This document shows, one piece after another, positions 1 to 11,800 of a stretch of 64,000 nucleotides of DNA. Within the stretch, counting starts at the first letter, position 1. Every line of letters begins with the position of its first letter. Under the pieces are notes generated by a model that was given only the letters and a program-made list of their open reading frames with translations, was not told the origin of the DNA and made no database searches. Origin of the DNA: Obelidium mucronatum (Eukaryota; Chytridiomycota; Chytridiomycetes; Chytridiales; Chytriomycetaceae); NCBI GenBank assembly GCA_025765595.1, contig JAIVFH010000003.1, positions 310,001 to 374,000 on the forward strand. The letters are read 5' to 3'. Both the position numbers and the translations under genes were made by a program.

Positions 1-2027
1 GCCACCAGCCACGGGAGGAGCAGCTACTTCAGGAAGATCTACTTGGATTTCCTTTTCATCAATCTTGGGATCCAGCTTTTTGGCATCTTCAATTGCCTTC
101 TTTGCGGCTTGTTCAACATCTTGAGCATTTCTGACTTCAGAATTATCCCAGAGAGCACAAGTCTTTCCCGCTTGGACGGTACCACGCGGGTCTGTGGCAA
201 AATGATCATAGCCCTTTATCACTCTGGGTGTCGTTTGATATTTAGTCTAAATTGAGCAAAAAAAAAAAAAAAAAAAAAAAACAGAAAAGAAAAAATATCA
301 CTTAACTGTTTACAAACATAGCACATCATTGTTTGGCATTTGGGGCAAGCCATCTTATTACATCCTTCCGTCTTATAATACTGGCAACCGCACTTTGCAC
401 ATTTTCTGAGTAACGCCTGTGTCATGGCTTCCTCAATTTGATGTCGTACACTCAAAACATCATCTTTCGCAGTCTCTTCAGAATTAACAAAAATATCGGA
501 TGTATAAGTTCTCACTGCTGCGAAAAACAAAAAACCAAAACCATACCTTCACAAGATAGGGGAAGATGATTTTTCCGTTTGCAGAGCCGACAACTGATAA
601 CTCCACAAGTTTCCGAAGCACAATTAAAAAGTTTGTCATCCGCAGGATCTGTTGCCATAATAACCGCATATTCACAAAACGGACAACTAGTCAATCCAGA
701 AATTCCAGCAACACGCAAATTCTCTTCTTGCACCAGCCGATCATATCCAGAGAGAACCTGAGGAGTCAAGAATCGTTCAATTTCGTTGCGAGGAAACGTG
801 AATTTGCAACCGCTGCTGTCCAAGCAAGATATCGTTGTTTTCCCTTGAAAAGAATGTATACGTCAATTGTAAATTGAACAACAACATACTACTCACGTAA
901 GCCTATTAGATTCTCAGCAGCACGTCGAGCACATTCCAAGCAAAACAAGTGACCGTCATCACATTGAGTCATCTTGTATGAAAAAGTCAAAGTCATATTC
1001 CGTCAAAGAAGTCGATGTCAATACCTTTTCCATTGGGAAATCAACATAACAACATCCGCATTCAATTCCATCTTCAACTGCTTCTTCAGGGGGTATAGAT
1101 TCGTCCTCTTTTTGGTCTTGGTTGCTAGAAGCTGTAAAACAAACTCCATAAGCCAACACTTATCGGCCTGGCTTGCAACACACCTTGGTATTGTTCAAGG
1201 GCTGCGATTTCCTGTTCCAATACTCCAGAAATAGCAGGTTTAGGAATTCGAGTAATGGTAGTGCTGGTCTTCTTCAATATAGTTTCAGGATTCTTTGCCA
1301 AGGCTTCAAGAGCCAAATAGGAGGGAAGCAGTTGACGATTGTTTTGGGCAAAAACGGAAGTAATCAGTGATTTAGGCATCCGTCGAAAGTTGTTTCCTAA
1401 AATGATGGGGCTAGCAATCATAGAAGGGATCAGAATCAACACAAACCTCCCCACAACCAACCTCCACTTGAAATAGGCAGGGTCCCGAACGAATTCCAGA
1501 TCAATCACTTTGAAATCGCGAATTACGGGCACAGGATCCGCAGCAGCAGCAGCAGCAATCGGCAATGGCGCGGCGGCACCATCGTCCCCGTCCACCTCGT
1601 CTTCCTCCTCGTACTTTCTCTTTTTTCCGCCCGTCTGGCGCTTCGGGTAGTTTCCCTTCAGCTCGAGAATGTGGTCGACCAGGTCCTGCACGGTCGCGAC
1701 TTTGTCGAGCTTGAACCGCAGCCAGTCGGGGTCCGCGTCGGGAAACAGGTCCGCGGCAAAGCGCACGAGCACGGCCGGGTCCGCGGCCTCGGCGGCGGCC
1801 TCGATGTTCGGCGGCGGCGGCGGGGCAGCGGGGTCGGCGGCGGCGTCCGCGTCGGCGGCCACGTCCACGTGCGCGTCCAGCGCCAGCTGCATCGCCAGCT
1901 GCGCCACCAGCCGCGCGCGGTCGGCGTCCGCCCCGCCGGCGCCGACGGCCGCATCCGCCTGCGCAATGCACGCGCGCAGCGTCTCGGCCGGGTGGTGCGG
2001 CAGAATCGTCTGCAGGTCCGCGAGCAT
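1..2027 (-). CDS. RBR-type E3 ubiquitin ligase, RNF216/TRIAD3-like, 3' end cut by window
   Basis: Encodes a RING-between-RING ligase that would move ubiquitin from an E2 to substrate through a RING2 cysteine. The start ATG is at 2027-2025. An alanine-rich, GC-rich N-terminus is followed by a UBA/CUE-like stretch (LFPDADPDWLRFKL). A linker follows with GNNFRRMPKS. RING1 (CGCCYVDF, then CDDGHLFCLEC) is split by an intron near 1033-975. The IBR-like segment lies around 830-550, and RING2 (CAKCGCQYY, CNKMACPKC, CYVC) around 410-310. After an intron (306-224) comes GYDHF and a C-terminal KTCALW segment, the same order as in RNF216. The coding region continues past base 1, so the C-terminus is missing. 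Splice sites fit GT-AG with preserved frame. The assignment rests on domain order and the YDHF/CxLW tail typical of RNF216. The substrate is unknown. Confidence 0.88.
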
Positions 2028-2076
2028 TTCTTTCGTTTTATTTATTTCCTTTTTTTTTTTTTTTTTATACTTGAAG
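2028..2076. promoter_or_regulatory. 49-bp divergent promoter between RBR ligase and RPB6
   Basis: Only 49 bases separate the two start codons. The stretch is almost pure A/T on one strand, with TTTTATTTATTT followed by a long T run and a TATAC near RPB6. Both 5' untranslated regions and any core promoter must fit here or overlap coding sequence. That it acts as a shared promoter is inferred from position. Confidence 0.6.
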
Positions 2077-2847
2077 ATGGTACGCGACGAGAGAGGCGGC
2101 GGTGCGGGGATGTGCGTCTGCTGTCCGGCTTCTCTGCAGTGTCTTTCCACGCAGCATGGACAGAACAGCAGCGCTGGCGGGGCGAGGGGGCGGGCGGGGC
2201 GGCAAACTCGGAAAACTAACCCACAACCAACCCCCTCATCGGAAACTTGAACCCACGTTTTAGGATTACGAAGACGACGGCGGACGCTTCGACAATGACG
2301 AAGATGTGTACCAGGCAGATGAGGATATGGACAACGTAGATGAGAACTTGGACGACCTTGATATGGTGGATGGAGAGAACATTGAAGTACTTCCCAGCAA
2401 CTTGGATGACGAGGTGACTTGCACCCTGCAAAGCAAAAAAAAAACAGCACCCTGTTCTCGCTTTTAAACGAGTGATTTGGCTGGCTGTAGGCACTCGACG
2501 GAGCCGACAAGTCAACAGCAGGTGGAAACCCTCACACAAAAGGAACAGAAATCACCGGCGATAACAGAATGACGACTGCGTACATGACCAAATACGAAAA
2601 AGCTCGAGTGCTTGGTACGCGAGCTCTTCAAATCAGTATGAATGCTCCTGTGATGGTTCCCTTGAATGGGGAGTCAGACCCTCTAGTTATTGCCATGAAG
2701 GAATTGAGAGCAAACAGAATTCCATTGATGATCAGAAGATACTTGCCCGATGGAAGTTATGAGGACTGGGCATGTTCGGAGGTAACTTTTGAGTCTTTCC
2801 AATTCAGATAAATGTTAACATTTGTTCAGTTAACGGCTCCAGAGTAA
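2077..2847 (+). CDS. RPB6: RNA polymerases I, II and III shared subunit RPB6 (omega family)
   Basis: Shared small subunit of the three nuclear RNA polymerases, the eukaryotic counterpart of bacterial omega, which stabilises the large subunit. Four exons are read: 2077-2079 (the ATG alone), 2264-2413, 2491-2781 and 2830-2847, giving 153 residues. The N-terminal third is acidic ([16 protein letters not shown]), as in the family. The conserved core follows: [20 protein letters not shown], then [18 protein letters not shown] and [17 protein letters not shown]. The last exon adds LTAPE and stop. All joins use GT-AG and keep frame. Putting the start codon alone in exon 1 gives MDYEDD, like other RPB6 N-termini. 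An AATAAA lies near 2870. Length matches the family. Confidence 0.95.
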
Positions 2848-2895
2848 TTATTTCAAACTAAAAAAAACTCAATAAAAACAAATCATTAAGACGCT

Positions 2896-5258
2896 TTATT
2901 TCGGTCTGCTCTTTTTGTTGGCGCGATCCTCTTCATCTTCATCTTCATACACTTTCTCTGCCATGACTGCTTTTGGTTGAGTCGTCTTATAGGCTGGAGC
3001 AATCCAAAATGGATTGGCAGACGCTTCATCCGCATACTTCAGAATCGCCTCTCGAGGGTCCTCGTCACGCATCGTATCTTTGATCATTCCTTTCATGATG
3101 TGGTTCGTGAGACTAGTTCCCACCTTTCCTCCACGACCTGGACCCGTCATTGGACGATCTGGTTTGCGTGATGCGATTGGATCTGCACGTACTTTAGACA
3201 ACTTTCTTTTGCCTCCCCGGTTTGTCAGAATATTGTCTTCACGGTACATTGGTAAGGCATGTGGATTGATGATTACTCTACCAAACAGATTCCTCATTGT
3301 CAGTAAAACCATGCAAAAAAAAATATGTATATAAAAAAAGAAATCAGCCAACCGTTTAGATTCATCCTCCATGAAAGCCATATCGTCCACGCCTCTTGTT
3401 TTGGCTTTCTTGCCAGCACAAAACTTTGCTCCCGCCACAGACACATTATCATCGTAAAACACATGCACAGCTCCGTCAGTAGTACTTGCGCATATTTGGT
3501 TGATTTTCCCGTTCCAAAGAACCTTCACAACTGATCCATTACCCACTTCCACATCCTTGACAAGCGACAAATCAGACTTGTCGTAAAACATCAATTTTCC
3601 AACACCTTCGTCTTTCTTCACACTGATTCCTGTCACAACAAGTTTGTTGTTTGGAGAAAAGATGGCGTTGGATTCTTCGTAAAAGGACGGCAAGTTGGAC
3701 ACTGTTGCAACTGCCTTTTTGAAGTTTCGGATATCCCATAGTTTTAGCGTGTCGTCATTGCTTCGAGTTATCATTGAAAAGTTGTCCATGGATATTGCAA
3801 TGCTTGATGTTACGCTGTTCGACATATGCGCTCGTTCGATACTCTAAAAAGAAGAAGAAAAATTGAATTTTACATTAAAAAAACAACTGTTGAATTGGGG
3901 CAGCAGCAGAACTTACGTGAGTGGGTTTCAAAAAGGGACCATCGGCTCCCCATAATCGTAACTCTCCATCTTGTCCAATGGCGGCAATCAGTTTCCCATC
4001 GGGAGAATATGTAGCAGCTGTAATAGCAGTTCGACCGCCTTTATCTTTTGATTTAACCGAAATGACAACCTTGTTTTCACGCTTGTTTTCAACATTCCAA
4101 ATCCTACGGCATTTTAGGAAAACCCAAGAATTATATCTATTGAAATACCTGATGGAGCTGTCTAACGAAGCAGTGAGAAAAGTGCTGCGGTCATTGGGAT
4201 GCCATTTGCAACAGGTCAAGGCAGAGATGTGACCCCTTTCGGAAAAATAAATGAGAAAAAAAAACATGGTAATAAAAAAAAATAACGGGGGAAACAACAA
4301 AGGTCCTCATACTTTGTATGCTTCATATCACGCAAATACATATCTCCCTTCATGTATTCAGTCAGCATTTTCCCTTCACGATCGTAGAGTTTGGCTTGGT
4401 TTGCTCCAGAAGCAATCAAGAATTGATCACCCGAATTACTAAACTGCAAGTCGCGAATCTATTAAGCAAAATGTGGAGAGTTTAGGCGATCGACTTTATG
4501 GGTTTTTTGCTAATCAATTCCAATGAATGAATAGAATGTCACTAAACTGGGTTTCCGCCACAGGGTTCGTCTATTGATCGAAACGGCCGAAACGTCTCAT
4601 TCATTCCATGAAAATCCCACAACTTTACGGTGCAGTCGCGTCCTCCGCTGATTAACCGCGCGCCTGATGGATCCAATGTGAGTGCGGAAACTGTCTAATT
4701 GAAAGGCAGTAGAGTGGAGCAAGGTTACAAAATAGACTCAAGCAAAGAGTGGGAATGCCGTACTCTGCGGTGGTCGCTTAGTTTGATTTGGCGGGAAACT
4801 GGTAAAACGTCTGAATCAAAGTCGTTGTCGCTGTCTTCCTCCTCCTCCGCCTCATCGTCCTCGTCCTCGTCCAGTCGCGCATTATTCTGCGGCGGCATGG
4901 GGCCAATTTCATCATCATCGTCGTCGTCATCATCGCCATCGTTGTCCTTGGTGCTCGCGCTGTTTGCGTTGCTTTCGGTCGACGCAGCGAGCAGCATTGG
5001 ATGCAGCGGCTGCTTGAGCGCCGATGCTTTCGCGGACTGCGCCGCCGTTGCTGGCGCGTCCGGCGCCGCCGCCGCCGCCGCCGGCTTTGCGGACGCGCGT
5101 TGATGCGGCGGCGGCAGCGCAGCCAGGCGCGGCGCGGCGTCGTCGTCCGAGTCGCCGGCCGCCGCCCACGCCGGCGCCGCCGCGAATGCTGCGCCCTTCT
5201 TGGCCGCCGCCGTCTTTTTGCTGCCGCCGAACGCCGCCGGAAATCCCCACTGCTCCAT
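2896..5258 (-). CDS. WD40 repeat protein, WDR70-like
   Basis: Homologue of WDR70, a nuclear WD40 protein linked in yeast and human to histone H2B ubiquitination and DNA-break resection. Seven exons are read, the first at 5258-4764 and the second beginning at 4694. The N-terminus is alanine-rich and GC-rich, then strongly acidic (a run of Asp, DEIGPMPP). Repeats follow, with SGGRDCTVKLWDF, LTASLDSSIRIWNVE, IAAIGQDGELRLWG and RSNDDTLKLWDIRNF. The WDR70-specific tail is clear: IINPHALPMYRED, GPGRGGKVGTSLT, then DPREAILKYADEA and TQPKAVMAEKV, ending at TAA on 2898-2896. Several introns are readable through the frame in part, so the gene looks broken if they are ignored. Assignment is strong because the C-terminal block outside the WD repeats also matches. 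Confidence 0.93.
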
Positions 5259-5296
5259 TTTTGCGTTGATGAAAATAAAAGTAAAACATCTGAAAA
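5259..5296. promoter_or_regulatory. 38-bp divergent promoter between WDR70-like and kinesin-like genes
   Basis: Thirty-eight bases separate the two ATGs. The stretch contains GAAAATAAAAGTAAAAC and no room for a conventional promoter plus leaders. Transcription start sites may lie inside the opposing gene's first exon. Function is inferred from position. Confidence 0.5.
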
Positions 5297-8200
5297 ATGC
5301 GGACGTCAATCACGGCCATCGTCGACGACTCGAATCCACAGAGCGCGCTTCAGAGCAGTCCAGCAACTAAATCTATCACCATCGTCAACGGAGATGACTC
5401 AAGGTGCGGCGTTCTTTTTGTCTTGCCTTTCTCTAACGCGGGCCTTGATATAAAAAAAAGGATATTCCAATTTGACCAAGTCTTTCTTGAGTCAAAAGAA
5501 CCTACAAGAGCTGAAATTCTATCGAAATCGATTCAACCCCTCGTTCAAAAATTCTTGAATGGCATGAACGTTACATTGGTGTTGTTTGGCACAACGGATA
5601 GCAGAAAGTCTGACTGGTTCCACTCACCGCCTGGTAATCAACCAGTACCTTTGTGGAACAGATAAAATCAAGAAATTTAATTTTAATCCACAATGGCAGA
5701 TTCTTCCGTCTTATCGGTTTTTCTGGATACAGTATTTACTGCGGAGGGGTCGGAATCTGTGAAACTTGAAGTACGTTAAAAGAACTACCTCAAATGGATC
5801 TATTATCACTTTTTTTTGACGCGGATACTATGAAGGTTATGGCGCTTCAAATATATGGTGAACTGGTTCGCGATATGTTAAATTCAGGAAATGAGACGGT
5901 TACCTTGAATGGGGAAGGATTCAACTCAGCATTCAAAGGTTTCGTCAAACGACCCGTATATAATGCTCCGTCTGGAATGGAGATAATGTCAACGGTTCGG
6001 TTGTTTCCTCTTTTTTTCTGCAACGCACCAACGACTTTGTTTCAGATAATGAACTACACAAGTGATCAAAGGAAACACCAGCTTGCAGCTGTCACCGACT
6101 GTATAACTTTTGAATCGGATCGAGAAATAGTGCGTTCAGATAACTCAAACGATGTAGGGGGTGTTGTATATCCCATGGTAAACAATGCACCACAATAACA
6201 GAAGAATAACAGTCCACCCCAGAAAGGACACTATCGACATTCACAATAGTCAATCTTTTGGGAGCTGAATTATTGATTGAAGATCCAACTCATGTACTAT
6301 TGCAAGAAGGCCCATGTGTTTCGCGATCGGTGGTTTCCTTGATGAACGCCATAAACACATTTGCATCACCCTCTAAAGTAACAGAGATGGAACCAAAAAG
6401 AAGCTTTCTAAACGACGTTTCCCATTTAGACTCTGTCGTTTGACTTTACCCAGTCAAATTTGGTTCAAGTCTTGAATCCTGCTTTTGGAGGAAACTCAAT
6501 AGCAGCATATCTTGTGTTTCTTCCGACAAGCGATAAATGGGAACATAGTTTGGGCGTCTTGAAAGTTGCACACAAGATTGGAAAAATTAATAGTCACCCG
6601 ATTGCAGTGACAACTGGAATCCGTACAATGATTGCAAGGATCCAAGTTGAGAACTTTTTTTTTTTTTTTGGCTTTTTAAACCCGCCTTGCCGAAAATCTT
6701 TGTTAAAATTTTGGAATACCCCCTCCATTTAGTCCATAGCAGGCAAAGATACCGACACGAATACATTGAAATCGCGTAAATCATTTCTTTCATTCCTGTG
6801 TCTTTGTCCCTGCTTTTGGCTAACTTGGTTTTTTTTTTTTTTTCTTTCACAAGAAAAACCATCACATTTACAAATCGAGAATCAAACCCTGAAAAAAGAT
6901 TTCGAGGCTCTTCAGTCTTATGTCCTTGAATTAACTACAAGGTTTTGTTTTAAAAAAAAATGTTTTTTTTTTTTTTTTTTTTTTTTTTTCATTGGCGTAC
7001 TCGGATTAATTTGATTTCTCCAGACTGAATAACCTACATGTTACAAACGCATCTCTTGAAGCCAGTTGCAAAATAACAGAAAAAGATCGACTCTCAATGA
7101 AAACGGAACTCTTGGATTCCAAGATTGAATTGAGCAGGGGTATGGAAAGGCTTGAAACCCACAATGAAGAGGTAAAAAGAATAGTATTTAGCAGTTCTGG
7201 ATTTTCAACCGTTTCCCCTCCCCCCCGAAAAAAAACTAGTTATCAACCAAATTGAGCGTAACTGAAAAGAAAGTCAATAAGCTGGAAGCTGAGTTGGCAG
7301 TAATGTTATCAAAGAAAGCGGAAGTCGAAGAACTTGTGAAACAAACAATGTCTGAAAAAGATAAAGTAAATTACGAACAGCTTGAAACCTCCCCCTTTTA
7401 TTTCTCTCTCTCAGATCATGATCTTTTTCTGGATTAGGTAAAAGTTCAAATGGAGCAAGAAGTAAAACGAAATACAAGCTTCAACAACACAATTAAAAAC
7501 TTGGAAATGAAAAACAAGGAGCTGACTGTCGAATTAATCGGACTCTTGAACAACAAGGTTTTTGTTTTTTTTGCTTCTTCACCCTGTTTTCCTTTTCTTC
7601 CAACTTAAAAGAAAAGCAGTCAAATTGCGAAACGCCAAACGTAATTTACAAATCAGAACTGGAAAAACTAAAGAAACAGTTGGGATCATATTCATCATGA
7701 ACATTTTTGGCACCAGTCTAATGTTTTGCCATTTTTCAAAAGCAACGAGTATCTGAAAAAGAAGATTGAAACAAGCCAGAAAAGCTCCTTTAATATGGGC
7801 CATGAAATTGAACGGCTTTTGCAAAATGAGCAAGAGAAATTGTAAGCAGCAGCAATGTGTCTCTGTAAACCATGATTGACGCGTTTTATAAAACACAGAC
7901 GAAAAGAAGTTATTGCACACCAATCGTTAAAAGGGCGAATAACGGACCTCCAGGCATTGAATCAAGAACTGACTTCAAAGTTGGTGAGTTTGAAGGACAT
8001 CAAAAAGTATAACCGAAATATACCAATCCGCGCTCTGTGCCCTTGCTTTTCTTTTTTTTTGTTTTGAAAAGGAATTGTTCAAGGAAACAGTTGCTGTAAA
8101 GGAATCGGCTCTTGTTCACACCCATACAAGCCAGGTCCAGACTCTTACTGATCGTATTGATAAAATGGAGAATGACTTTGTATCACTACAAACCGAAAAT

Positions 8201-9003
8201 GAACAACTGCGCGTTGATATCGTGAAATCGGAGAAGGCAGTTGAGGAACTGATGCAGGAAAGAAGCAAGTTACAAAATGCAGTGGATAGACTGCAACAAG
8301 ATGTAACTTTTTCTTTTTTGAGGACCATGAGCTGAGAGTATATACTTATATTCCATCTTTCTTTTAAAAAAAAACAATAATTATTTGCAGCATAATTTGG
8401 AGATGGAACGCTACCGCTCAAAGCTGGAAAGATGTAAACAAGAGCACATTTTTATCTCACGCATTTAACAAAAAAATCCCAGTGACTGCCGATGTATTAG
8501 CAATAACTCAAAAGGGTGGAAAATCTACAGGTTTGTTATTACAGAAACATGTGCTGCCCTTCATTTTAATCCCTCACTGACCACCACCCTAGATGCTATC
8601 ATAACAGCAAATCAATTGTTTAAGCAGATGCTTGATTCGTATATAGCTCAAGAAAAGCAGCTCAAGACTGAACTTGATAAAGCGCGGAAACTGTTGAAGG
8701 TGAGTTTCCAATGTTAAAAAAAAAAAAAGAAACCAAGTGAAACAAACATATCCAGCAGAATCCACAAAAGCAATCTGAAGTAGCGCCAGTCAGGCGCCCA
8801 TATGATAACATGAGTTTACACAAAAAGGTTTTTGGGAATTTCTAAAACAAAGTGTCGTTTGTTGATGCAGCCCCATTCTTTTTTTTTTCGCTTAGATTAA
8901 GGAATTCACTATGAATGTACAACAAAAGCTGGAAATGGATCGCTCGAGACTTTTAAGCAGAGCCATAATCGCGGAAGAGCTCCTAAAACAGCATGCTATT
9001 TAG
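5297..9003 (+). CDS. Kinesin-like protein with degenerate motor domain and long coiled coil
   Basis: The first exons align by eye with a kinesin motor: IFQFDQVFLES, then SIQPLVQKFLNGMNV, then the P-loop position reading LFGTTDSRKS where kinesins have GQTGSGKT. VMALQIYGELVRDML matches the family's EIYNEQVRDLL. The switch II region reads IVNLLGAELL instead of LVDLAGSERL. The end of the motor is recognisable (FGGNSIAAYLVFLPTS, HSLGVLKVAHKIGKI). From about 6855 the protein is coiled coil (LQIENQTLKKDFEALQSYVL, ETHNEELSTKLSVTEKKV, and more) to the stop at 9001-9003. About a dozen short introns, some with T runs of 20 or more, interrupt it. The layout resembles the basal-body protein CCDC78 and DUF4472 kinesin-like proteins, but I am not certain of that. 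The motor is probably not an ATPase. It lies 93 bases upstream of IFT56 on the same strand. Exact exon borders around 5630-5700 and 6140-6230 are uncertain. Confidence 0.75.
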
Positions 9004-9096
9004 AAGGAAAGAACAAAAAAGTAAAATGTGTGTTGCAAAATAAAGTAAAAAATAAGAAAAAAGAATTGTCCAAAACAAACACCAACTGCCGCCAAG

Positions 9097-11681
9097 ATGG
9101 TACGCCTTCGCAAACAACGCGTTCAGATGTCTTACAAAATCCAATATCATTAGATGTTATCAAGAGCCAAGCCGGCTATTCCGGCCACTCCGCCAGCAGC
9201 CAATGCATCAACACTGGACAAGAAACGAAAGGTGCCAAAACTCGAGCACTTTATCGCAGCCAGAGATTACACCGGAGCCATCACGATCCTTGAGGTTTTT
9301 AAATTCATTCTCTTCAATGCCCGGTTTTAATTGACGTTTGTTAAAAAAACAGTTTTCGAAAGCGATTGGCAAATTCGACTATGACACTCAGTTATGGTTA
9401 GGATACACGAATTTCCACCTTGGCGACTACAGAAAGTCAATGGAGGTAAACAAGAATCCGAATTTGAATTGAATCTCGATCAGAAATCGGGAAGGTTTTG
9501 ATTCTTCAACGACAAACCAACAACAACGACGACAACCAAAAAAAAAAACAGCTATATCAATCGATGCTACAAGATCCAAACTGCGATCCATTGATCAACT
9601 TGTATCTCGCCTGCTGCTACTTTTTTTTGGGAATGTACAAGGAAGCAGATGAATCTGCCCAACGAGGTTTTCTTTTTTGAATGTGTGCTGTCGTGATTCT
9701 CACAATTGTTTTTGTAGGACCAACATGCAAACTTCAAAACCGCTTGCTTTTCCATCTATCGCATAAATTCAACGATGAAAAAAGATTGATGGGGTACCAT
9801 CAAAATCTCCAAGATGTGATTGAGGATCAGGTTCGTTTTCACGCCAAGGAGTTTTTTTTCTTTTCCAGCATCAATCAATCTAAAAAGCAAACACAATTCT
9901 GGGCGGAATAGCTGAGTTTGGCGTCTATTCATTACCTCCGTAGCCATTATCAGGAAGCGATTGACATTTATAAGAGAATCCTTTTGGAGAACAGGTTCAT
10001 TGTCGCAAACAACGTTTTTTTGCGGGTGAAATCAATTGTATTCATGTGTTCTTGTTCTGCTTTAGGGATTTTCTTGCCATCAACGTTTATGTTGCCATGT
10101 GCTACTACAAACTTGACTACTACGACGTATCGCAGGAAGTGTTGGCCGTGTATCTCCAACATTTTCCAGACAGTCTGATTGCAATCAATCTTAAAGCCTG
10201 TAATCACTTTCGTTTATACAATGGAAAGGCAGCTGAAGCCGAATTAAACACTATTTCGGAAAAGATTTCATCCAGTTTCCGGTTCGCAGATGACTTGATT
10301 AAACATAATATGGTTAATGTCCCCACTCTACCGACCCTCCTAGCCCCACAAAAAAAGCAAAATGTGATGAGACTAACACTGAGGGTTTAATTTTTTTTTA
10401 CTAGGTGGTTTTCCGTGGAGGAGAAGGTGCTCTTCAGTCCTTTCCTGGTCTCTTGGATGTGATTCCCGAAGCACGATTGAATCTTGTCATTTTCCACCTC
10501 AAAAACGATGATATTATTTCCGCCTTTAATTTGATGAAAGATGTGGAACCATCAACTCCACAGGTGACAAAAAAAAAACCCCCCCACACGGTTGTAGGCA
10601 CCGTGATTAAAAAAACAAACAACGTCAACCCCCCGGTCATTAGGAGTACATTTTAAAAGGAATCGTAAATGCAACTCTTGGACAAGATCAGGAATCCCGC
10701 GATCATTTGAAAATTGCCCAGCAATATTTCCAACTTGTGGGAGGTTCTGCTAGCGAGTGTGACACGATTCCAGGTCGACAATGCATGGCATCTTGCTTCT
10801 TTTTGTTGAAGCAATTTGATGATGTCTTGATTTATTTGAACTCCATCAAGGTTTTGTGGCGTATACTTTTTTGAAAGGTGTCTTTTCTGACGCACACGCA
10901 TACTCACAGGGCTACTTTTATAATGACGATACATTCAACTACAACTATGGACAAGCTAAAGTCGCTACTGGAGCATACGAGGAAGCAGAGGATATTTTAC
11001 TAATGATCCAAAGCGAAAAATTCAAGAACGAGTATGCATATCTGAGTCACCTTGCTAAATGCTGTAACGAAATTTTTTTATTTTTTTTTTTACTATTATT
11101 ATTTTTGTTACTTATAACACCTCATTGAATTTATGTAGATATTATGAATAAGAAGCCAAGGCTTGCATGGGAGCTCTATCTGAAAATGGAAACATCCAGT
11201 GAATCTTTTAGTTTACTGCAACTGATTGCAAACGACTGTTACAAGGTGCGTACAATGGGGGGGAAAAAAATCCAAATGGCATTCCAGCTTAGACAAACAT
11301 CCCAGATGGGGCAGTACCTATATTCGGCAAAAGCATTTGATGTACTTGAGAGGTTGGATCCCAATCCAGATTACTGGGAGGGCAAGCGTGGCGCTTGTAT
11401 TGGTATTCTCCAACAAATAATTGCTGGCGAGGAATCGAAAGATTGCTTCCGTGACATTATAACGCTTTTGCGCAACACTTCCAACCCGCAAGTAGAATAC
11501 ATTGTTCGGATCATTAAAGTGAGTTTGTATATTATTTATGGGTGTGTGGTACTTGCAACTAACTTATTTTTTTTCAAACTGAAGAAGGTAAACTGGGATT
11601 CTCCTTTTCTTGTCTTCATTAATCTTACTTGTCATTCAGTTTGCTGGAGGAGGGAAGGACGGCGCTCTTGGGCAAAAGTGA
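9097..11681 (+). CDS. IFT56: Intraflagellar transport protein IFT56 (TTC26/DYF-13)
   Basis: TPR-rich subunit of the IFT-B complex that carries flagellar cargo. Exon 1 is only the ATG (9097-9099). After an intron to 9153 the protein resumes as MLSRAKPA, so the product begins MMLSRAKPA exactly as in animal TTC26. Later blocks are strikingly conserved: [143 protein letters not shown]. At least ten introns are present. The end is either IIK-K-FAGGG via a three-base exon (11585-11587) or a direct join to 11640; stop at 11679-11681. Its presence says the organism builds a motile flagellum. Confidence 0.95.
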
Positions 11682-11800
11682 GGCAAGCATCCACATTCAA
11701 TGATGTGTATGTTAAAAGAAAAGGCATTGATACAATAATAAATGCGTTTGTTTCGTCAATAATCACTTTTTTTGATTGATGCAACTTTAAATAAACTTCC

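Noticed and set aside
1669..2250. Plus-strand alanine/glycine-rich genes opposite the RBR ligase start
   Set aside because: GC-rich sequence leaves several frames open by chance. Only the minus frame continues into conserved RBR domains. The same reasoning removes similar readings at 4930-5453, 13196-13682, 22576-23200, 30543-31025 and 62332-62804.
9030..9096. IFT56 starting upstream at 9030
   Set aside because: The frame there reads basic low-complexity sequence. The ATG-only exon at 9097 spliced to 9154 recreates the conserved MMLSRAKP start.
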